Positions 9,287 to 17,621 of a stretch of DNA of 32,632 nucleotides are shown here, piece after piece (position 1 is the stretch's first letter; every line of letters starts with the position of its first letter). The stretch is from Nitrospina sp. GTDB lineage: Bacteria > Nitrospinota > Nitrospinia > Nitrospinales > VA-1. The position numbers were made by a program, and so were the translations under genes. The notes under the pieces were generated by a model that saw only the letters and a program-made list of their open reading frames with translations, was not told where the DNA came from and ran no database searches. The DNA lies in contig JABHBK010000012.1 in the NCBI GenBank assembly GCA_018673915.1, positions 1-32,632 on the forward strand. The letters are read 5' to 3'.

Positions 9287-11554
9287 ATGGAGGTTTCTTT
9301 CCCCACAATGAAAGTTCAAGATCTCACAGATGCGATATTAGAATATCTGCCTGATGCCGATGTCGACATCATTTTGAACGCATATATTTATTCCGCCAAA
9401 GCCCACCGCGGTCAGAGCCGAAGATCTGGAGAGGCCTATTTTTCCCATCCCCTTGAAGTGGCAAATAATCTGGTGAAGCTCAAGCTGGATGCGACCACAG
9501 TGGCTGCCGGCCTGTTGCACGATACCATAGAAGACACCCTTTCAACCTCAGAAGAAATCCAGGAACTGTTTGGCGAAGAAATTTTTCAGCTTGTGGATGG
9601 CGTGACAAAAATCAGCAAAATACATTTTTCCAGCCATGAGGAAAGCCAGGCAGAAAACTATCGAAAGATGATCTTTGCCATGGCACGGGATATTCGTGTG
9701 GTTTTGATCAAGCTCGCTGATCGAGCTCATAATATGCAGACTCTGGGGTCTCTTTCAGAAGAAAGGCAAAGGAGGATTGCAAGGGAGACTCTGGAGATTT
9801 ACGCTCCTATTGCCAATCGTCTGGGTATTGGGTGGATGAAAAACGAATTGGAGAATGGCTCTTTCCGTTATCTTTATCCTGAAGAGTATCGGACCATTGA
9901 GGAGAAGGTGGCGAAGGGTAAGGAGTACCGGGACAAGTATGTTGAAAAAGTTACCTCTCGTTTGGTTAAGGAATTGGAGGATGCGGAAATATCTGGAAAA
10001 GTGGATGGTCGGCCCAAACAATTTTTCAGTATCTATAGAAAGATGATGGATCAAAATATTAGCTTTGAAGATGTTTATGATCTGGTGGGTGTTCGGGTTT
10101 TAACCGAATCTTTGCGCGACTGTTATTCGGTTTTAGGACTGGTACATTCCCTCTGGAAACCCATACCGGGAAAGTTCAAAGATTATATTGCCATGCCCAA
10201 GCCAAATATGTATCAGTCTCTTCATACTACGGTAATTGGTCCGAGAGGGGAGAGGGTAGAAGTCCAGATTCGTTCTAGAGAAATGCATAAGGTATCTGAA
10301 GGAGGAATTGCAGCCCACTGGCGTTATAAGGAAAAGGAGGATAGTGCCGAAAAAACCATGAACCAACAGTTGTTATGGGTCAGGCACCTTCTTGAGAATC
10401 AGAAGGACTTGAAAAATCCGAAAGAGTTTCTCAACGCTTTTAAGGTGAACTTGTTTCCCGATTCGGTTTATGTTTTTACACCAGGGGGAGATGTGATTGC
10501 CTTGCCACACAATGCCACACCCGTGGACTTTGCATTTCAGGTTCATACAGATGTTGGATGCCATTGCCAGTCCGCAAAGGTAAATGGGAAAGTGGTCCCT
10601 CTGCGTTATAAATTGCAAGATGGCGATCGGGTCGAAATTAATACCTCCGAGGAGGTGTCTCCTAGTCGTGATTGGCTAGCTTTTGTTAAAACATCGAAAG
10701 CGCGTAGTCGGATATCCAACTATATAAATACCGAAGAGCGTACAAGAAGTTTGAGCTTGGGAAAAGAACTTCTAGAACAAGAAATTCGCGAGTATGGTAT
10801 GGATCCGACCGTAGAAATTAAGGATGAGTTATTAGAAGAAGCTGCCCAAGCCTGTGGTTTCAAATCCACCGATAGCTTGCTAACGGGAATTGGAATTGGA
10901 AAGTTGTCTACCTATCATGTTATCGAAAAACTGATTCCTAAGGAAAAGCTGGAAGGAAAAGGGCCACGTGATAAAACGTTGATCAAACTTAAAGAAAGCC
11001 GACCTCCAGATTCATCCCATAACGCGATTAAGGTTCAATGTTTTAATGAAAATATTTTGATCCGCATCGGAAAATGTTGTCACCCGCTTCCCGGAGAGCC
11101 GATCATTGGCTATATCACGAGGGGCAGGGGGGTGACGGTGCACCATATTGACTGCCCAAGTGTGGGAAATATTATCAATGATTCAGAAAGGCTGGTGGGT
11201 GTTGAATGGGATACTGGAATAAAAACCATTTACCAGGCCCATATCGCCATTGTTGCTGCTGACAAGCCTGGTATCCTTGCTACCATCAGCCAGGCTTTCG
11301 CAGAATGCGGGATCAATATTACCCGGGCAAATGTCCAGCAAGGCTCACATAAAAGGGCTTATTTCGACCTGTCCATTGAAATTCAGGATGTGGAGCATCT
11401 AAACCAAATTCTTGAAAAGATGCTTCAGGTAGATGGCGTGATTTACCTTGAGCGAATCAAGGACTTTAATAAAAATGCACCCATTAAAGATAGATTGGAG
11501 GCCTTAGGCGAAAAGCTGGTTCAGGAAGGAGAGCAGGAACTTAGCGTTACCTGA
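9287..11554 (+). CDS. rel: bifunctional (p)ppGpp synthetase/hydrolase (RelA/SpoT family)
   Basis: Makes and degrades the stringent-response alarmone (p)ppGpp. The N-terminal HD hydrolase domain keeps HDxxED (H78, D79, E82, D83), so hydrolysis is expected. The synthetase domain has KFKDY at 296-300, the basic form of the motif found in bifunctional enzymes, followed by [15 protein letters not shown] (about 390-450), helical/zinc-finger-like [13 protein letters not shown], and C-terminal ACT (about 660-735) domains follow, giving the full long-Rel architecture. The frame is open back to a TTG at 9239, but the ATG at 9287 has GGTGGA six bases upstream and gives 755 aa; an ATG at 9308 is also possible. 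Its stop overlaps that of the convergent rpmB by 8 bp. Confidence 0.95.
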   Translation: MEVSFPTMKVQDLTDAILEYLPDADVDIILNAYIYSAKAHRGQSRRSGEAYFSHPLEVANNLVKLKLDATTVAAGLLHDTIEDTLSTSEEIQELFGEEIFQLVDGVTKISKIHFSSHEESQAENYRKMIFAMARDIRVVLIKLADRAHNMQTLGSLSEERQRRIARETLEIYAPIANRLGIGWMKNELENGSFRYLYPEEYRTIEEKVAKGKEYRDKYVEKVTSRLVKELEDAEISGKVDGRPKQFFSIYRKMMDQNISFEDVYDLVGVRVLTESLRDCYSVLGLVHSLWKPIPGKFKDYIAMPKPNMYQSLHTTVIGPRGERVEVQIRSREMHKVSEGGIAAHWRYKEKEDSAEKTMNQQLLWVRHLLENQKDLKNPKEFLNAFKVNLFPDSVYVFTPGGDVIALPHNATPVDFAFQVHTDVGCHCQSAKVNGKVVPLRYKLQDGDRVEINTSEEVSPSRDWLAFVKTSKARSRISNYINTEERTRSLSLGKELLEQEIREYGMDPTVEIKDELLEEAAQACGFKSTDSLLTGIGIGKLSTYHVIEKLIPKEKLEGKGPRDKTLIKLKESRPPDSSHNAIKVQCFNENILIRIGKCCHPLPGEPIIGYITRGRGVTVHHIDCPSVGNIINDSERLVGVEWDTGIKTIYQAHIAIVAADKPGILATISQAFAECGINITRANVQQGSHKRAYFDLSIEIQDVEHLNQILEKMLQVDGVIYLERIKDFNKNAPIKDRLEALGEKLVQEGEQELSVT

Positions 11555-11741
11555 TTGCTTTAGTTATTTTCCCAGACTTAATGCAACGTGTGCAGATTTT
11601 CATGGTTTTTATGGAGCCCTTCATCACAACACGCAACTTTTTGATATTTGGTTTCCAGCGTCGGCGAGTTTTGTTATTCGCATGGCTCACATTGTTGCCA
11701 AACTGGGGTTTTTTATCACAAACTTCACATTTTAGGGACAT
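11547..11741 (-). CDS. rpmB: 50S ribosomal protein bL28
   Basis: A 64-aa basic protein with the L28 signature [11 protein letters not shown] and the [10 protein letters not shown] stretch; it binds 23S rRNA in the large subunit. It keeps two Cys pairs (C5/C8 and C50/C53), the zinc-binding (C+) form of this protein, as opposed to Cys-free paralogues used under zinc limitation. The ATG at 11741 has GGAG six bases upstream; a TTG one codon earlier is not needed. It stands alone, away from rpmG, and converges on rel with an 8-bp overlap of the ends. Confidence 0.96.
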   Translation of the reverse strand: MSLKCEVCDKKPQFGNNVSHANNKTRRRWKPNIKKLRVVMKGSIKTMKICTRCIKSGKITKAIR

Positions 11742-11778
11742 CAAATTCTCCGAAATAGATTGTCTTAAAGATGGCTAG

Positions 11779-11807
11779 ATGCTAGCATACCCTCGTTAAA
11801 GGGGCAA
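11779..11807 (-). promoter_or_regulatory. candidate extended -10 promoter for rpmB
   Basis: On the minus strand, TTGCCC (11807-11802) and TAGCAT (11784-11779) are 17 bp apart, with TG one base before the -10 (extended -10). It lies about 38 bp upstream of the rpmB start codon. Sequence match only. Confidence 0.4.
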
Positions 11808-11826
11808 GAGGATTTGAGTAATCATT

Positions 11827-12057
11827 ATGGATATTAAAAGCAGTACCAGAATAAACGAGATTCTAAATGCCTACCCAGAGGCCAATAGGTTTTTCAATGA
11901 GAAGCAAATGGCCTGTGGCAGTTGCTTTGCCGTAAATTTTGATACCCTGGAAAATGGGGCTCTGATGCACGGCATGGAGGTTAACACCCTGATTGACCAA
12001 CTCCAACAGTTTTTGAAAACCCTGCCTACTCCTATCGCTTCCACGCAACAAAAATAG
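11827..12057 (+). CDS. DUF1858 redox-disulfide domain protein
   Basis: A 76-aa protein matching the DUF1858 pattern: an N-terminal helix with INEILNAYPEA, then a CGSC pair (C30, C33), then FDTLENGALMHGMEVNTLIDQL. The domain is found alone or beside hybrid-cluster and other redox proteins, and its CxxC is thought to be redox active; its molecular function is not established. It has no signal peptide. It lies 85 bp from the divergent rpmB start; no redox partner is adjacent. The ribosome site is weak. Confidence 0.82.
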   Translation: MDIKSSTRINEILNAYPEANRFFNEKQMACGSCFAVNFDTLENGALMHGMEVNTLIDQLQQFLKTLPTPIASTQQK

Positions 12058-12184
12058 CTTTTCTGTATTAGACTTCTATTTTATTACTGGGATTAGATTT
12101 TGTAACTTCCGTGGGCGGGAATGCGCACATAGAGGGGCATCCTTACACTAGTGAATATGTAAGGAGTTGAGCTTAGAAAAGGAA

Positions 12185-12502
12185 CTAGCCCAGAAACTTC
12201 GACTCAGTGATGATATTTTCGAGAACTTTTTCCGCCAAGTCTTCACTTGAAACGCGGTAATCACCCTTTGCGATTTCGTTTTTGATGCGTTCCACTTTTT
12301 CCGTACGAATATCCGGAGCTGAATTGGCCACTTCTGTAGCTTTTTGTATATCTTTTGCCTTGGAGGAAATAGCGATTTGCTCGGTTCCGCCCGTTGAGGG
12401 AGCACCGCCTCCACTTTTAGCCACAGACTTATTGTCTCCAACCTTGACCCGGTCTTGAACCGTTTTACTTTTAATTCGAAAATCGTTGCCAGGAATTTCC
12501 AT
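12185..12502 (-). CDS. flgM: FlgM-like anti-sigma-28 factor
   Basis: A 105-aa protein with the layout of FlgM: a flexible, Gly/Ser-rich N-terminal half (about 1-45) and a C-terminal half with ISSKAKDIQKA, then APDIRTEKVERIKNEIAKGDYRVSSE split over two helices, then AEKVLENII. FlgM binds sigma-28 (FliA) and is exported through the flagellar hook, coupling late flagellar gene expression to assembly. AAGGGA seven bases upstream supports the ATG at 12502. No other flagellar gene lies in the window, so this is an isolated copy; its identity rests on the C-terminal pattern. Confidence 0.85.
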   Translation of the reverse strand: MEIPGNDFRIKSKTVQDRVKVGDNKSVAKSGGGAPSTGGTEQIAISSKAKDIQKATEVANSAPDIRTEKVERIKNEIAKGDYRVSSEDLAEKVLENIITESKFLG

Positions 12503-12832
12503 AACACTATCCCTTAAGTAAATGCTTATAAATCAATTAGGTTTGTATTTCATCAATTGGGAGCTGAGACCTTTTTCAACCTCCAAGTTGAAAACCTGAT
12601 CTTCTATATTAGTTTATCGGAAACAGGTAGAAATACTTTAGTCGATAATCAATAAATTATATATTATTTATTACCCAAAACCCTTTTAAAATATCGGTTT
12701 TCCAATGTACCACTAAAAGGGCTTTGAAGCTGCTCTTTGAATAGGCAGATCCATAATCTACCCTCAATTTTAGCCTGATTGAACGCAGATGACAATAAAT
12801 TAATGGTTTTTGCCCATGCGGTACTTTGATCT
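12503..12832. other. 330-bp AT-rich spacer between flgM and the Nudix gene
   Basis: A divergent intergenic region that should hold promoters for both genes; several AT-rich -10-like stretches make it impossible to pick one by eye. A small perfect hairpin (8-bp arms TTTTCAAC and GTTGAAAA, 6-base loop) sits at 12573-12594, with no run of T after it. A minus-strand frame at 12664-12873 is not supported as a gene. Confidence 0.5.
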
Positions 12833-13267
12833 ATGAATTTTAAGAATCCTGTTCCTACTGTAGATATCATCATTGAGCAGAGGGGGGAGATTATTTTAAT
12901 AGAGAGGAAAAATCCTCCTCATGGCTGGGCATTGCCTGGAGGGTTTGTAGACTATGGTGAATCCCTTGAATCTGCTGCCCAGCGGGAAGCTTTGGAAGAA
13001 ACAAGCCTAAATGTGAGTCTTTTGGGACAATTTCATACCTACTCAGACCCCGGCCGTGATTCCCGGAGACATACGATTTCCACTGTTTTTGTCGCCAAAG
13101 CTGTAGGAAAGCCCCAGGCGGGTTCCGATGCCCTCAAAGCAAGGTTTTTCACAAAAAACACCCTTCCAGAAAAAATCGCCTTTGATCACGCCCTTATATT
13201 GGGGGATTATTTTAATTGGCAAGAAAATGGAGGGGGATTGATGTGGCCACCCGATAAGAGCAAATAA
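12833..13267 (+). CDS. Nudix hydrolase
   Basis: A 144-aa Nudix-fold pyrophosphohydrolase, which cleaves nucleoside diphosphates linked to another moiety. The Nudix box runs from GFVDYGE through REALEETSL at about residues 38-60: G-x5-E-x7-REALEE is intact, but the Gly that normally follows (GU) is Ser. WALPGGFV before the box and the [10 protein letters not shown] segment after it resemble ADP-ribose or oxidised-nucleotide pyrophosphatases, but the substrate cannot be set from sequence. The ATG at 12833 lacks a clear ribosome site. The peptidase gene follows 65 bp downstream on the same strand. Confidence 0.9.
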   Translation: MNFKNPVPTVDIIIEQRGEIILIERKNPPHGWALPGGFVDYGESLESAAQREALEETSLNVSLLGQFHTYSDPGRDSRRHTISTVFVAKAVGKPQAGSDALKARFFTKNTLPEKIAFDHALILGDYFNWQENGGGLMWPPDKSK

Positions 13268-13332
13268 TTAGGGCGAGAGCAAAGGCCTCAAAAATAATAC
13301 CAAGACTTTTGGAAATATGTTTTGATAACTCT

Positions 13333-14265
13333 ATGGAACGATTAAAGCAGGTTCGATTTATTACGGCGTTTGGGATCATGGTTTTTGTGCTTTTATGGAG
13401 CCAAGTTGGATTTGGCAACATTTTGGCTTCTGAAAAATATTCCAAGGTAATCTGGAGATACTTGGAGACCCTTTGTGCCTTTGGCCCGAGATATCCTGGC
13501 AGTGAAGGTTATAACAAGACCAAGGAATTGATCCGCAAGGTGGGAGAAAAATACGCCGATCAAGTGGTGGAGCATCCATTTTTTGTTCGCACTGAAACGG
13601 GCACCTCTCAGTCCATGGTGAATCTGGAGCTCAGGTTCGAAGGAACCCAGGGCGGTGCTCCAATTTTAATTGGGGCGCATTTCGATACCCGGCCCTTTGC
13701 CGATGAAGACCCGGATCCTGGAAAACGGTCAACACCTATATTGGGTGCTAACGACGGGGGGTCAGGCACTGCGGTATTACTGGGACTTGCCCAATACCTC
13801 AATCAACACCCTGCTCAAAGGCCGGTTCATCTAGTATTTTTTGATGGTGAGGATTTTGGTGCTAAGGGGTCAGGCCTGAACCTTTTAGGTTCGACCTACT
13901 TAGCTCAGGAATTGGCCAAGAAAGAAAGGTCCGAATGGCCTTATTGGGTGTTGGTGATTGATATGGTCGGCGATAAAGATTTGCAGATTTTTAAGGAGAC
14001 TTATTCACTAAAGGGCAGTGCAAGTTTTCTTGATAAAATTTACCGGGTCGCCAAGGATCAGGGTGTTCGGTCATTGATAGATAAAACGAAATACACGATT
14101 TTTGATGACCATTACCCCTTTCATCGAATGGGTATTCCCTCTACGGTTTTGATTGATTTCGATTATCCATACTGGCACACGCTGGAGGACACGCTGGATA
14201 AATGTTCTATCGAGAGCATGATGTCCATCTTCTCGGTTGTCGTAAAGACCATCGAAGATATTTAG
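13333..14265 (+). CDS. M28-family metallopeptidase / glutaminyl-cyclase-like protein, exported
   Basis: A 310-aa protein with an N-terminal signal or anchor (MERLKQVRFIT..., hydrophobic to about residue 25). The M28 di-zinc pattern is clear: GAHFDTRPF (His ligand), GANDGGSGT (bridging Asp and catalytic region), FFDGEDFG (Glu), IDMVGD (Asp) and DYPYWHTLEDT (His). The tail DDHYPFHRMGIPSTVLIDFDYP resembles glutaminyl-peptide cyclotransferases more than ordinary M28 aminopeptidases, so cyclisation of N-terminal Gln is a real alternative to peptide cleavage. The frame is open to a TTG at 13309; I chose the ATG at 13333 because it gives a compact signal peptide, although neither has a good ribosome site. 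It ends 7 bp from the convergent protease gene. Confidence 0.88.
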   Translation: MERLKQVRFITAFGIMVFVLLWSQVGFGNILASEKYSKVIWRYLETLCAFGPRYPGSEGYNKTKELIRKVGEKYADQVVEHPFFVRTETGTSQSMVNLELRFEGTQGGAPILIGAHFDTRPFADEDPDPGKRSTPILGANDGGSGTAVLLGLAQYLNQHPAQRPVHLVFFDGEDFGAKGSGLNLLGSTYLAQELAKKERSEWPYWVLVIDMVGDKDLQIFKETYSLKGSASFLDKIYRVAKDQGVRSLIDKTKYTIFDDHYPFHRMGIPSTVLIDFDYPYWHTLEDTLDKCSIESMMSIFSVVVKTIEDI

Positions 14266-14272
14266 TGAAGAG

Positions 14273-15625
14273 TTAATGAAGTACGGGAAGTTCGGAAAGC
14301 GCTTTTTTAGCTTCTTCGTCTAGGGGATCGATTTCCAGAATTGTTTTCAGTTCTTTTTCTGCCCCTAGGGGGTTTTTATTTTTAAGATGGATTTCGTAAA
14401 GCTTCCAATGCATGGAGAGAAAATCGATGCCTTGTTGTTGGGAGAGTTCATACATTTTCCGGGCTTCATCCAGACGGTTGAGCGCATACAAGGAATTTCC
14501 CAGATTGAAATTGGCGATAGAAAATTCCGGGTCCAGGGATAATGCTTTTTTCAAATGCTCAATTGCTTCTTTTGGATGCCCCTGTTTGTTTAATGCTGCT
14601 CCCAAATTAGAGAGGGCCTGGATAAAGTTAGGATAGACCTGAACTGCTTTTTTAAACAGTGCTACGGATTGATCCAGCTTTCCCGAGCGAAAATAGTACC
14701 CCCCCAGGTTTGACAAAGCTTCCGGAAAACCCGGGCTCAGCTCCAGGGTTTTTTCGTATTGAGCGATTGCTTTGTCGGGCATCCCTAAATCCCGGTAGGC
14801 TACGGCCAGATCATAATGAGCCAATGAAAAGTTTGAGTCCTTAGCTAGTATTTTTTCAAACTCAGCGATTGCTTTGTCGGGATCTCCCAATCCATATAAA
14901 AAATAATTTCCTCGGTAATACATAGCTTCCAGGGAAGTCTGGTCTTCATCCAGAAGTTTCTGTAATGAAAATGCAGTTTTATGATTCAGGAATTTCTTTA
15001 CAGAGTTTATGGGAAGAGCAAGATTGATGGATCGCCCTTCTACGGTGGCTATTCCAACAACTTGATTGGAACTGTTGACCACCGGGCCTCCACTGAACCC
15101 TGGGCTAAATGGGGTGGTGGTGTAAATAAAAGGTATCTTGGGATTGGCTTGTGAATGAACTCCCAGGACAAAACCATAGGTCTGGACAAGTTGGCCCTCG
15201 GCCACATCTTTCTGCTGAGTCACTTGCGCAGAGGGGTATCCTAAAGCACTGGTGTAGTCATAGGCTCCCACCGAAGAGGAGTCCCCAAACTCAAGAGTGG
15301 AATAAAACCCTTTTTTTAATTTTAAGATGGCGAAATCCCTGACCCGATCAACCTTGAATACTCCTTCAACATTGGAGTGTGAACCATCGGGGAAATGCAC
15401 ATCAACCGTATAGGCATCGACCAGAACATGGTAGTTGGTAACCAGAGTGCCCTCGGGGTTGGCTACAAAACCGGATCCTGTCCCAACGGTTTTTCCTGCT
15501 TTGTCCTTTGCGATGAGCAAGGCAACGGCATTTTTGTTGACTTCATAACCACTGACCGATCCAGAAAATATCAGTAAGCCAGTGAGGAAGAGATAAAATG
15601 TAGGTAGAAATAATTGGTTTCGCAT
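14273..15625 (-). CDS. secreted trypsin-like serine protease with TPR repeats
   Basis: A 450-aa protein: a signal peptide (hydrophobic residues about 8-25), a chymotrypsin-fold S1C-like protease domain (about 30-225), then about six TPRs (230-445). The catalytic triad is visible as H66 (NYHVL), D97 (VRDFAIL) and S178 (GFSGGP), so it should be active. There is no PDZ domain; the TPRs replace it as the probable substrate- or partner-binding part. TPR cores such as LGMPDKAIAQYEKTLELSPG and LGNSLYALNRLDEARKMY are seen. The expected location is the periplasm, perhaps protein quality control; this role is inferred from HtrA relatives. Monocistronic by position. Confidence 0.9.
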   Translation of the reverse strand: MRNQLFLPTFYLFLTGLLIFSGSVSGYEVNKNAVALLIAKDKAGKTVGTGSGFVANPEGTLVTNYHVLVDAYTVDVHFPDGSHSNVEGVFKVDRVRDFAILKLKKGFYSTLEFGDSSSVGAYDYTSALGYPSAQVTQQKDVAEGQLVQTYGFVLGVHSQANPKIPFIYTTTPFSPGFSGGPVVNSSNQVVGIATVEGRSINLALPINSVKKFLNHKTAFSLQKLLDEDQTSLEAMYYRGNYFLYGLGDPDKAIAEFEKILAKDSNFSLAHYDLAVAYRDLGMPDKAIAQYEKTLELSPGFPEALSNLGGYYFRSGKLDQSVALFKKAVQVYPNFIQALSNLGAALNKQGHPKEAIEHLKKALSLDPEFSIANFNLGNSLYALNRLDEARKMYELSQQQGIDFLSMHWKLYEIHLKNKNPLGAEKELKTILEIDPLDEEAKKALSELPVLH

Positions 15626-15675
15626 GCTTTATAATTTAGGTTCGCCCATTGCAAAAGGCCAATATTTTTATAATA

Positions 15676-15746
15676 AAAAAGATTTATTAATCCAACATTT
15701 TATAAACTGATTGGAGTTATTACAACTGAATTCAAAAAGATTTATT
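15676..15746. repeat. 13-bp direct repeat in AT-rich spacer
   Basis: AAAAAGATTTATT occurs at 15676-15688 and again at 15734-15746, in the spacer between the protease and DUF4399 genes. In such AT-rich DNA this could be chance; no flanking element is visible. Confidence 0.35.
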
Positions 15747-15797
15747 GAAAGAAGGGATAATACAGGTAAAACGTATCTGATAATACCGTCAAGGTGG

Positions 15798-15835
15798 TAA
15801 AAATAAGCCGAGCCGACATAATGCCGACTCGGCTT
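15798..15835 (-). terminator. intrinsic terminator of the DUF4399 gene
   Basis: On the minus strand, the 8-bp stem AAGCCGAG/CTCGGCTT (15835-15828 and 15812-15805, 15-base loop) is followed by ATTTTTA. It lies 14 bp after the DUF4399 stop codon. Confidence 0.75.
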
Positions 15836-15848
15836 AATATACGGTTTT

Positions 15849-16262
15849 TTATTTAACGTTGATGGTCACTGTTGCGGTCAATGCCGGGTTATAGGGGACG
15901 TGATTGCCTTTAGCAAACAGAGCTCGGATAATGTGCTTGCCGGAAGAAAGTTTGATCTCTTTGCAGGTGGAACCATCTCCCATATGGATGTGGTTTGCAT
16001 CTTTCCCTATCGGCTTGTTAAGGTCTTTGGGCAGATCAACATCAACGATAATGTGATGATGGCCTTTGCCTTCATTAACGCCCTTTTTGGCCGGTTGAAC
16101 TTCAACGCCTTCGGTGGCCAGGCATACTTTTACAGGGCCGGAAACCATAGCTCCATTGGGTGGATCGGTAATCGTCACGGCGTTGCCGGCGAATGTGTTG
16201 GTTGCTCCTGTTATAAAAAGGAAAACAAACAGCATAATCAGTTTCGAGTAAAGACTTTTCAT
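15849..16262 (-). CDS. exported DUF4399 protein
   Basis: A 137-aa protein with a typical signal peptide (MKSLYSKLIMLFVFLF, cleavage probably after TFA at about residue 25). The rest matches DUF4399: a PPNGAMVSGPVKV start, a His-rich HHHIIVDVDLP segment, then HIHMGDGSTCKEIKLSSGKHIIRALFA across two strands, and a C-terminal TVTINV strand. The fold is a beta sandwich of unknown biochemical function; the His cluster (HHH plus HIH) could bind a metal, but that is inference. It is monocistronic, with an intrinsic terminator right after it, and is divergent from the Mrp ATPase gene. Confidence 0.85.
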   Translation of the reverse strand: MKSLYSKLIMLFVFLFITGATNTFAGNAVTITDPPNGAMVSGPVKVCLATEGVEVQPAKKGVNEGKGHHHIIVDVDLPKDLNKPIGKDANHIHMGDGSTCKEIKLSSGKHIIRALFAKGNHVPYNPALTATVTINVK

Positions 16263-16443
16263 TATTTCTAGGCTCCAATGAGAATGGCAAAATTGACGAT
16301 TTCAGAAACCGCCCATGCTTTTTAAGATACCCTACGTTTTTAACTTCTAGCAGGTGTTCCCGGTTTAGATTAAAAAACAGCAATAAAGTTTCAGGAAAAT
16401 TAGAAAACCCTGGCTGGTATTGGTAATTTTTAACCTATTTTTC

Positions 16444-16472
16444 TTGACATCGTAATCTGAGTTCCATAACCT
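16444..16472 (+). promoter_or_regulatory. possible promoter for the Mrp ATPase gene
   Basis: A perfect TTGACA at 16444-16449 lies about 100 bp upstream of the ATG at 16546. The matching -10 is poor: CATAAC at 15 bp or TAACCT at 17 bp spacing. Confidence 0.3.
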
Positions 16473-16534
16473 CATTGTTCAGTTTCATTTCCTTGGGGAA
16501 CTCTTGGAAAAAGAGGCCCATTATGTATTTATTC

Positions 16535-16540
16535 AGGAGG
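16535..16540 (+). promoter_or_regulatory. strong ribosome binding site, Mrp ATPase
   Basis: A full AGGAGG five bases before the ATG at 16546, the strongest Shine-Dalgarno noted in the window; it fixes the start. Confidence 0.8.
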
Positions 16541-16545
16541 TTTAG

Positions 16546-17433
16546 ATGGTAGTTACTGGAGAATGTCGACTCCTTCACACTTGTGAAATGTGTGAATTTA
16601 ATAATGAGACCGACTGCAAAGCTGACAAAAACGAGCATAATCGCTGGCTTGTTAACAAGAGGATGAATGAAATTAAGCATAAGCTTATTGTCGGCAGTAA
16701 CAAAGGTGGAGTTGGAAAAAGTACTGTAACTACTAATCTTGCTATTGCTCTGGCGGAAAAAGGTTTTGCGGTGGGGCTGGCCGATGCGGACCTTCATGGT
16801 CCCAATATCCCGAAATTATTACAGGCCGAAGATGTTCGATTGAAAGCCACGGATGTTGGTATTGATCCCTATGAGACTCGTAATGGTCTTAAGGTGGCTT
16901 CATTAGGGTTTCTCATTGAAGACCCTAATATGCATATTGCCTGGCGGGATGCGGTTAAATATGACTTTATTATTGAATTGTTAGGAAATATTAACTGGGG
17001 CCCGCTGGATTATCTCTTGTTTGACCTTCCCCCGGGTACTGGAAATGAGCAAATCACGATTATCGATTTTATTGGTGAAGTAGATGGGGCCGTAGTGGTT
17101 ACAACCCCTCAGGACTTGGCGATTCTGGATGCCCGGAAAATGATCTCTTTTGCCCGTGATAGCAATGTCCCCATCGTAGGGGTGATCGAAAATATGAGCA
17201 CGATGTCCTGCCCGCATTGCAATGAAGACATAGATGTCTTCAAAAAGGGCGGCGGGAAAAAATTAGCTGAAGAACTTGTATTGCCCTATCTGGGTAGTAT
17301 TCCTTTGGATGGGGAAATTGTTGCTAATTCCGATAGCGGGGAACCCGTTGTCTTATCTCGTCCAGATTCCGTAGCCGCCAAAGCCTTCTTGAAATTGGCT
17401 GATAACTGCCACAAGTTTCTAAATCCCGAATAG
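16546..17433 (+). CDS. mrp: Mrp/NBP35-type P-loop ATPase, iron-sulphur carrier
   Basis: A 295-aa cytoplasmic ATPase of the Mrp/NBP35 group, which carries and transfers Fe-S clusters. The deviant Walker A KGGVGKST is at 53-60, ADADLHGPNIPKL is the conserved follow-on, and DLPPGTGNEQ is the Walker B/switch region. The CPHC pair (C222, C225) is the cluster-binding CxxC that bridges the dimer. In addition, four Cys lie in the first 24 residues (C7, C13, C16, C24), recalling the N-terminal cluster of NBP35 but with different spacing (x5, x2, x7). A strong AGGAGG fixes the start. Probably monocistronic, ending at a candidate terminator. Confidence 0.92.
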   Translation: MVVTGECRLLHTCEMCEFNNETDCKADKNEHNRWLVNKRMNEIKHKLIVGSNKGGVGKSTVTTNLAIALAEKGFAVGLADADLHGPNIPKLLQAEDVRLKATDVGIDPYETRNGLKVASLGFLIEDPNMHIAWRDAVKYDFIIELLGNINWGPLDYLLFDLPPGTGNEQITIIDFIGEVDGAVVVTTPQDLAILDARKMISFARDSNVPIVGVIENMSTMSCPHCNEDIDVFKKGGGKKLAEELVLPYLGSIPLDGEIVANSDSGEPVVLSRPDSVAAKAFLKLADNCHKFLNPE

Positions 17434-17499
17434 TTTGGTAAAAACTTTCCGATTTAAAATTAATGGATAAATGAACTGTCGCGACAAATTCGGGTTTTT

Positions 17500-17546
17500 T
17501 TCTGCCTTCGGATCGCTGGATTAGTCCGGGCAGAAGTGCGTTTTTT
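17500..17546 (+). terminator. candidate intrinsic terminator after the Mrp ATPase gene
   Basis: Arms TTCTGCC (17500-17506) and GGCAGAA (17529-17535), with an inner CGGA/TCCG pairing, are followed by GTGCG and six Ts (17541-17546). It lies about 67 bp after the stop codon. A separate 10-bp palindrome TGTCGCGACA lies just before it at 17477-17486. Confidence 0.5.
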
Positions 17547-17560
17547 AAATATAATCAGCA

Positions 17561-17590
17561 TTGCGTTTCAAGGTAGAATTAAGAGATAAT
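17561..17590 (+). promoter_or_regulatory. candidate promoter for the thiol-oxidoreductase pair
   Basis: TTGCGT at 17561-17566 and GATAAT at 17585-17590, spaced by 18 bp, lie about 30 bp before the first possible ATG of the DsbA-like gene. Sequence match only. Confidence 0.35.
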
Positions 17591-17621
17591 ATTACATAAG
17601 CCAGATTTTAGACTTATTTGT

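Noticed and set aside
12148-12507. 119-aa minus-strand frame over flgM
   Set aside because: A different frame of the same DNA; the flgM frame has the family pattern and the ribosome site.
12664-12873. 69-aa minus-strand frame between flgM and the Nudix gene
   Set aside because: It begins inside the Nudix coding region, has no ribosome site and no protein-like pattern; probably chance in AT-rich spacer.
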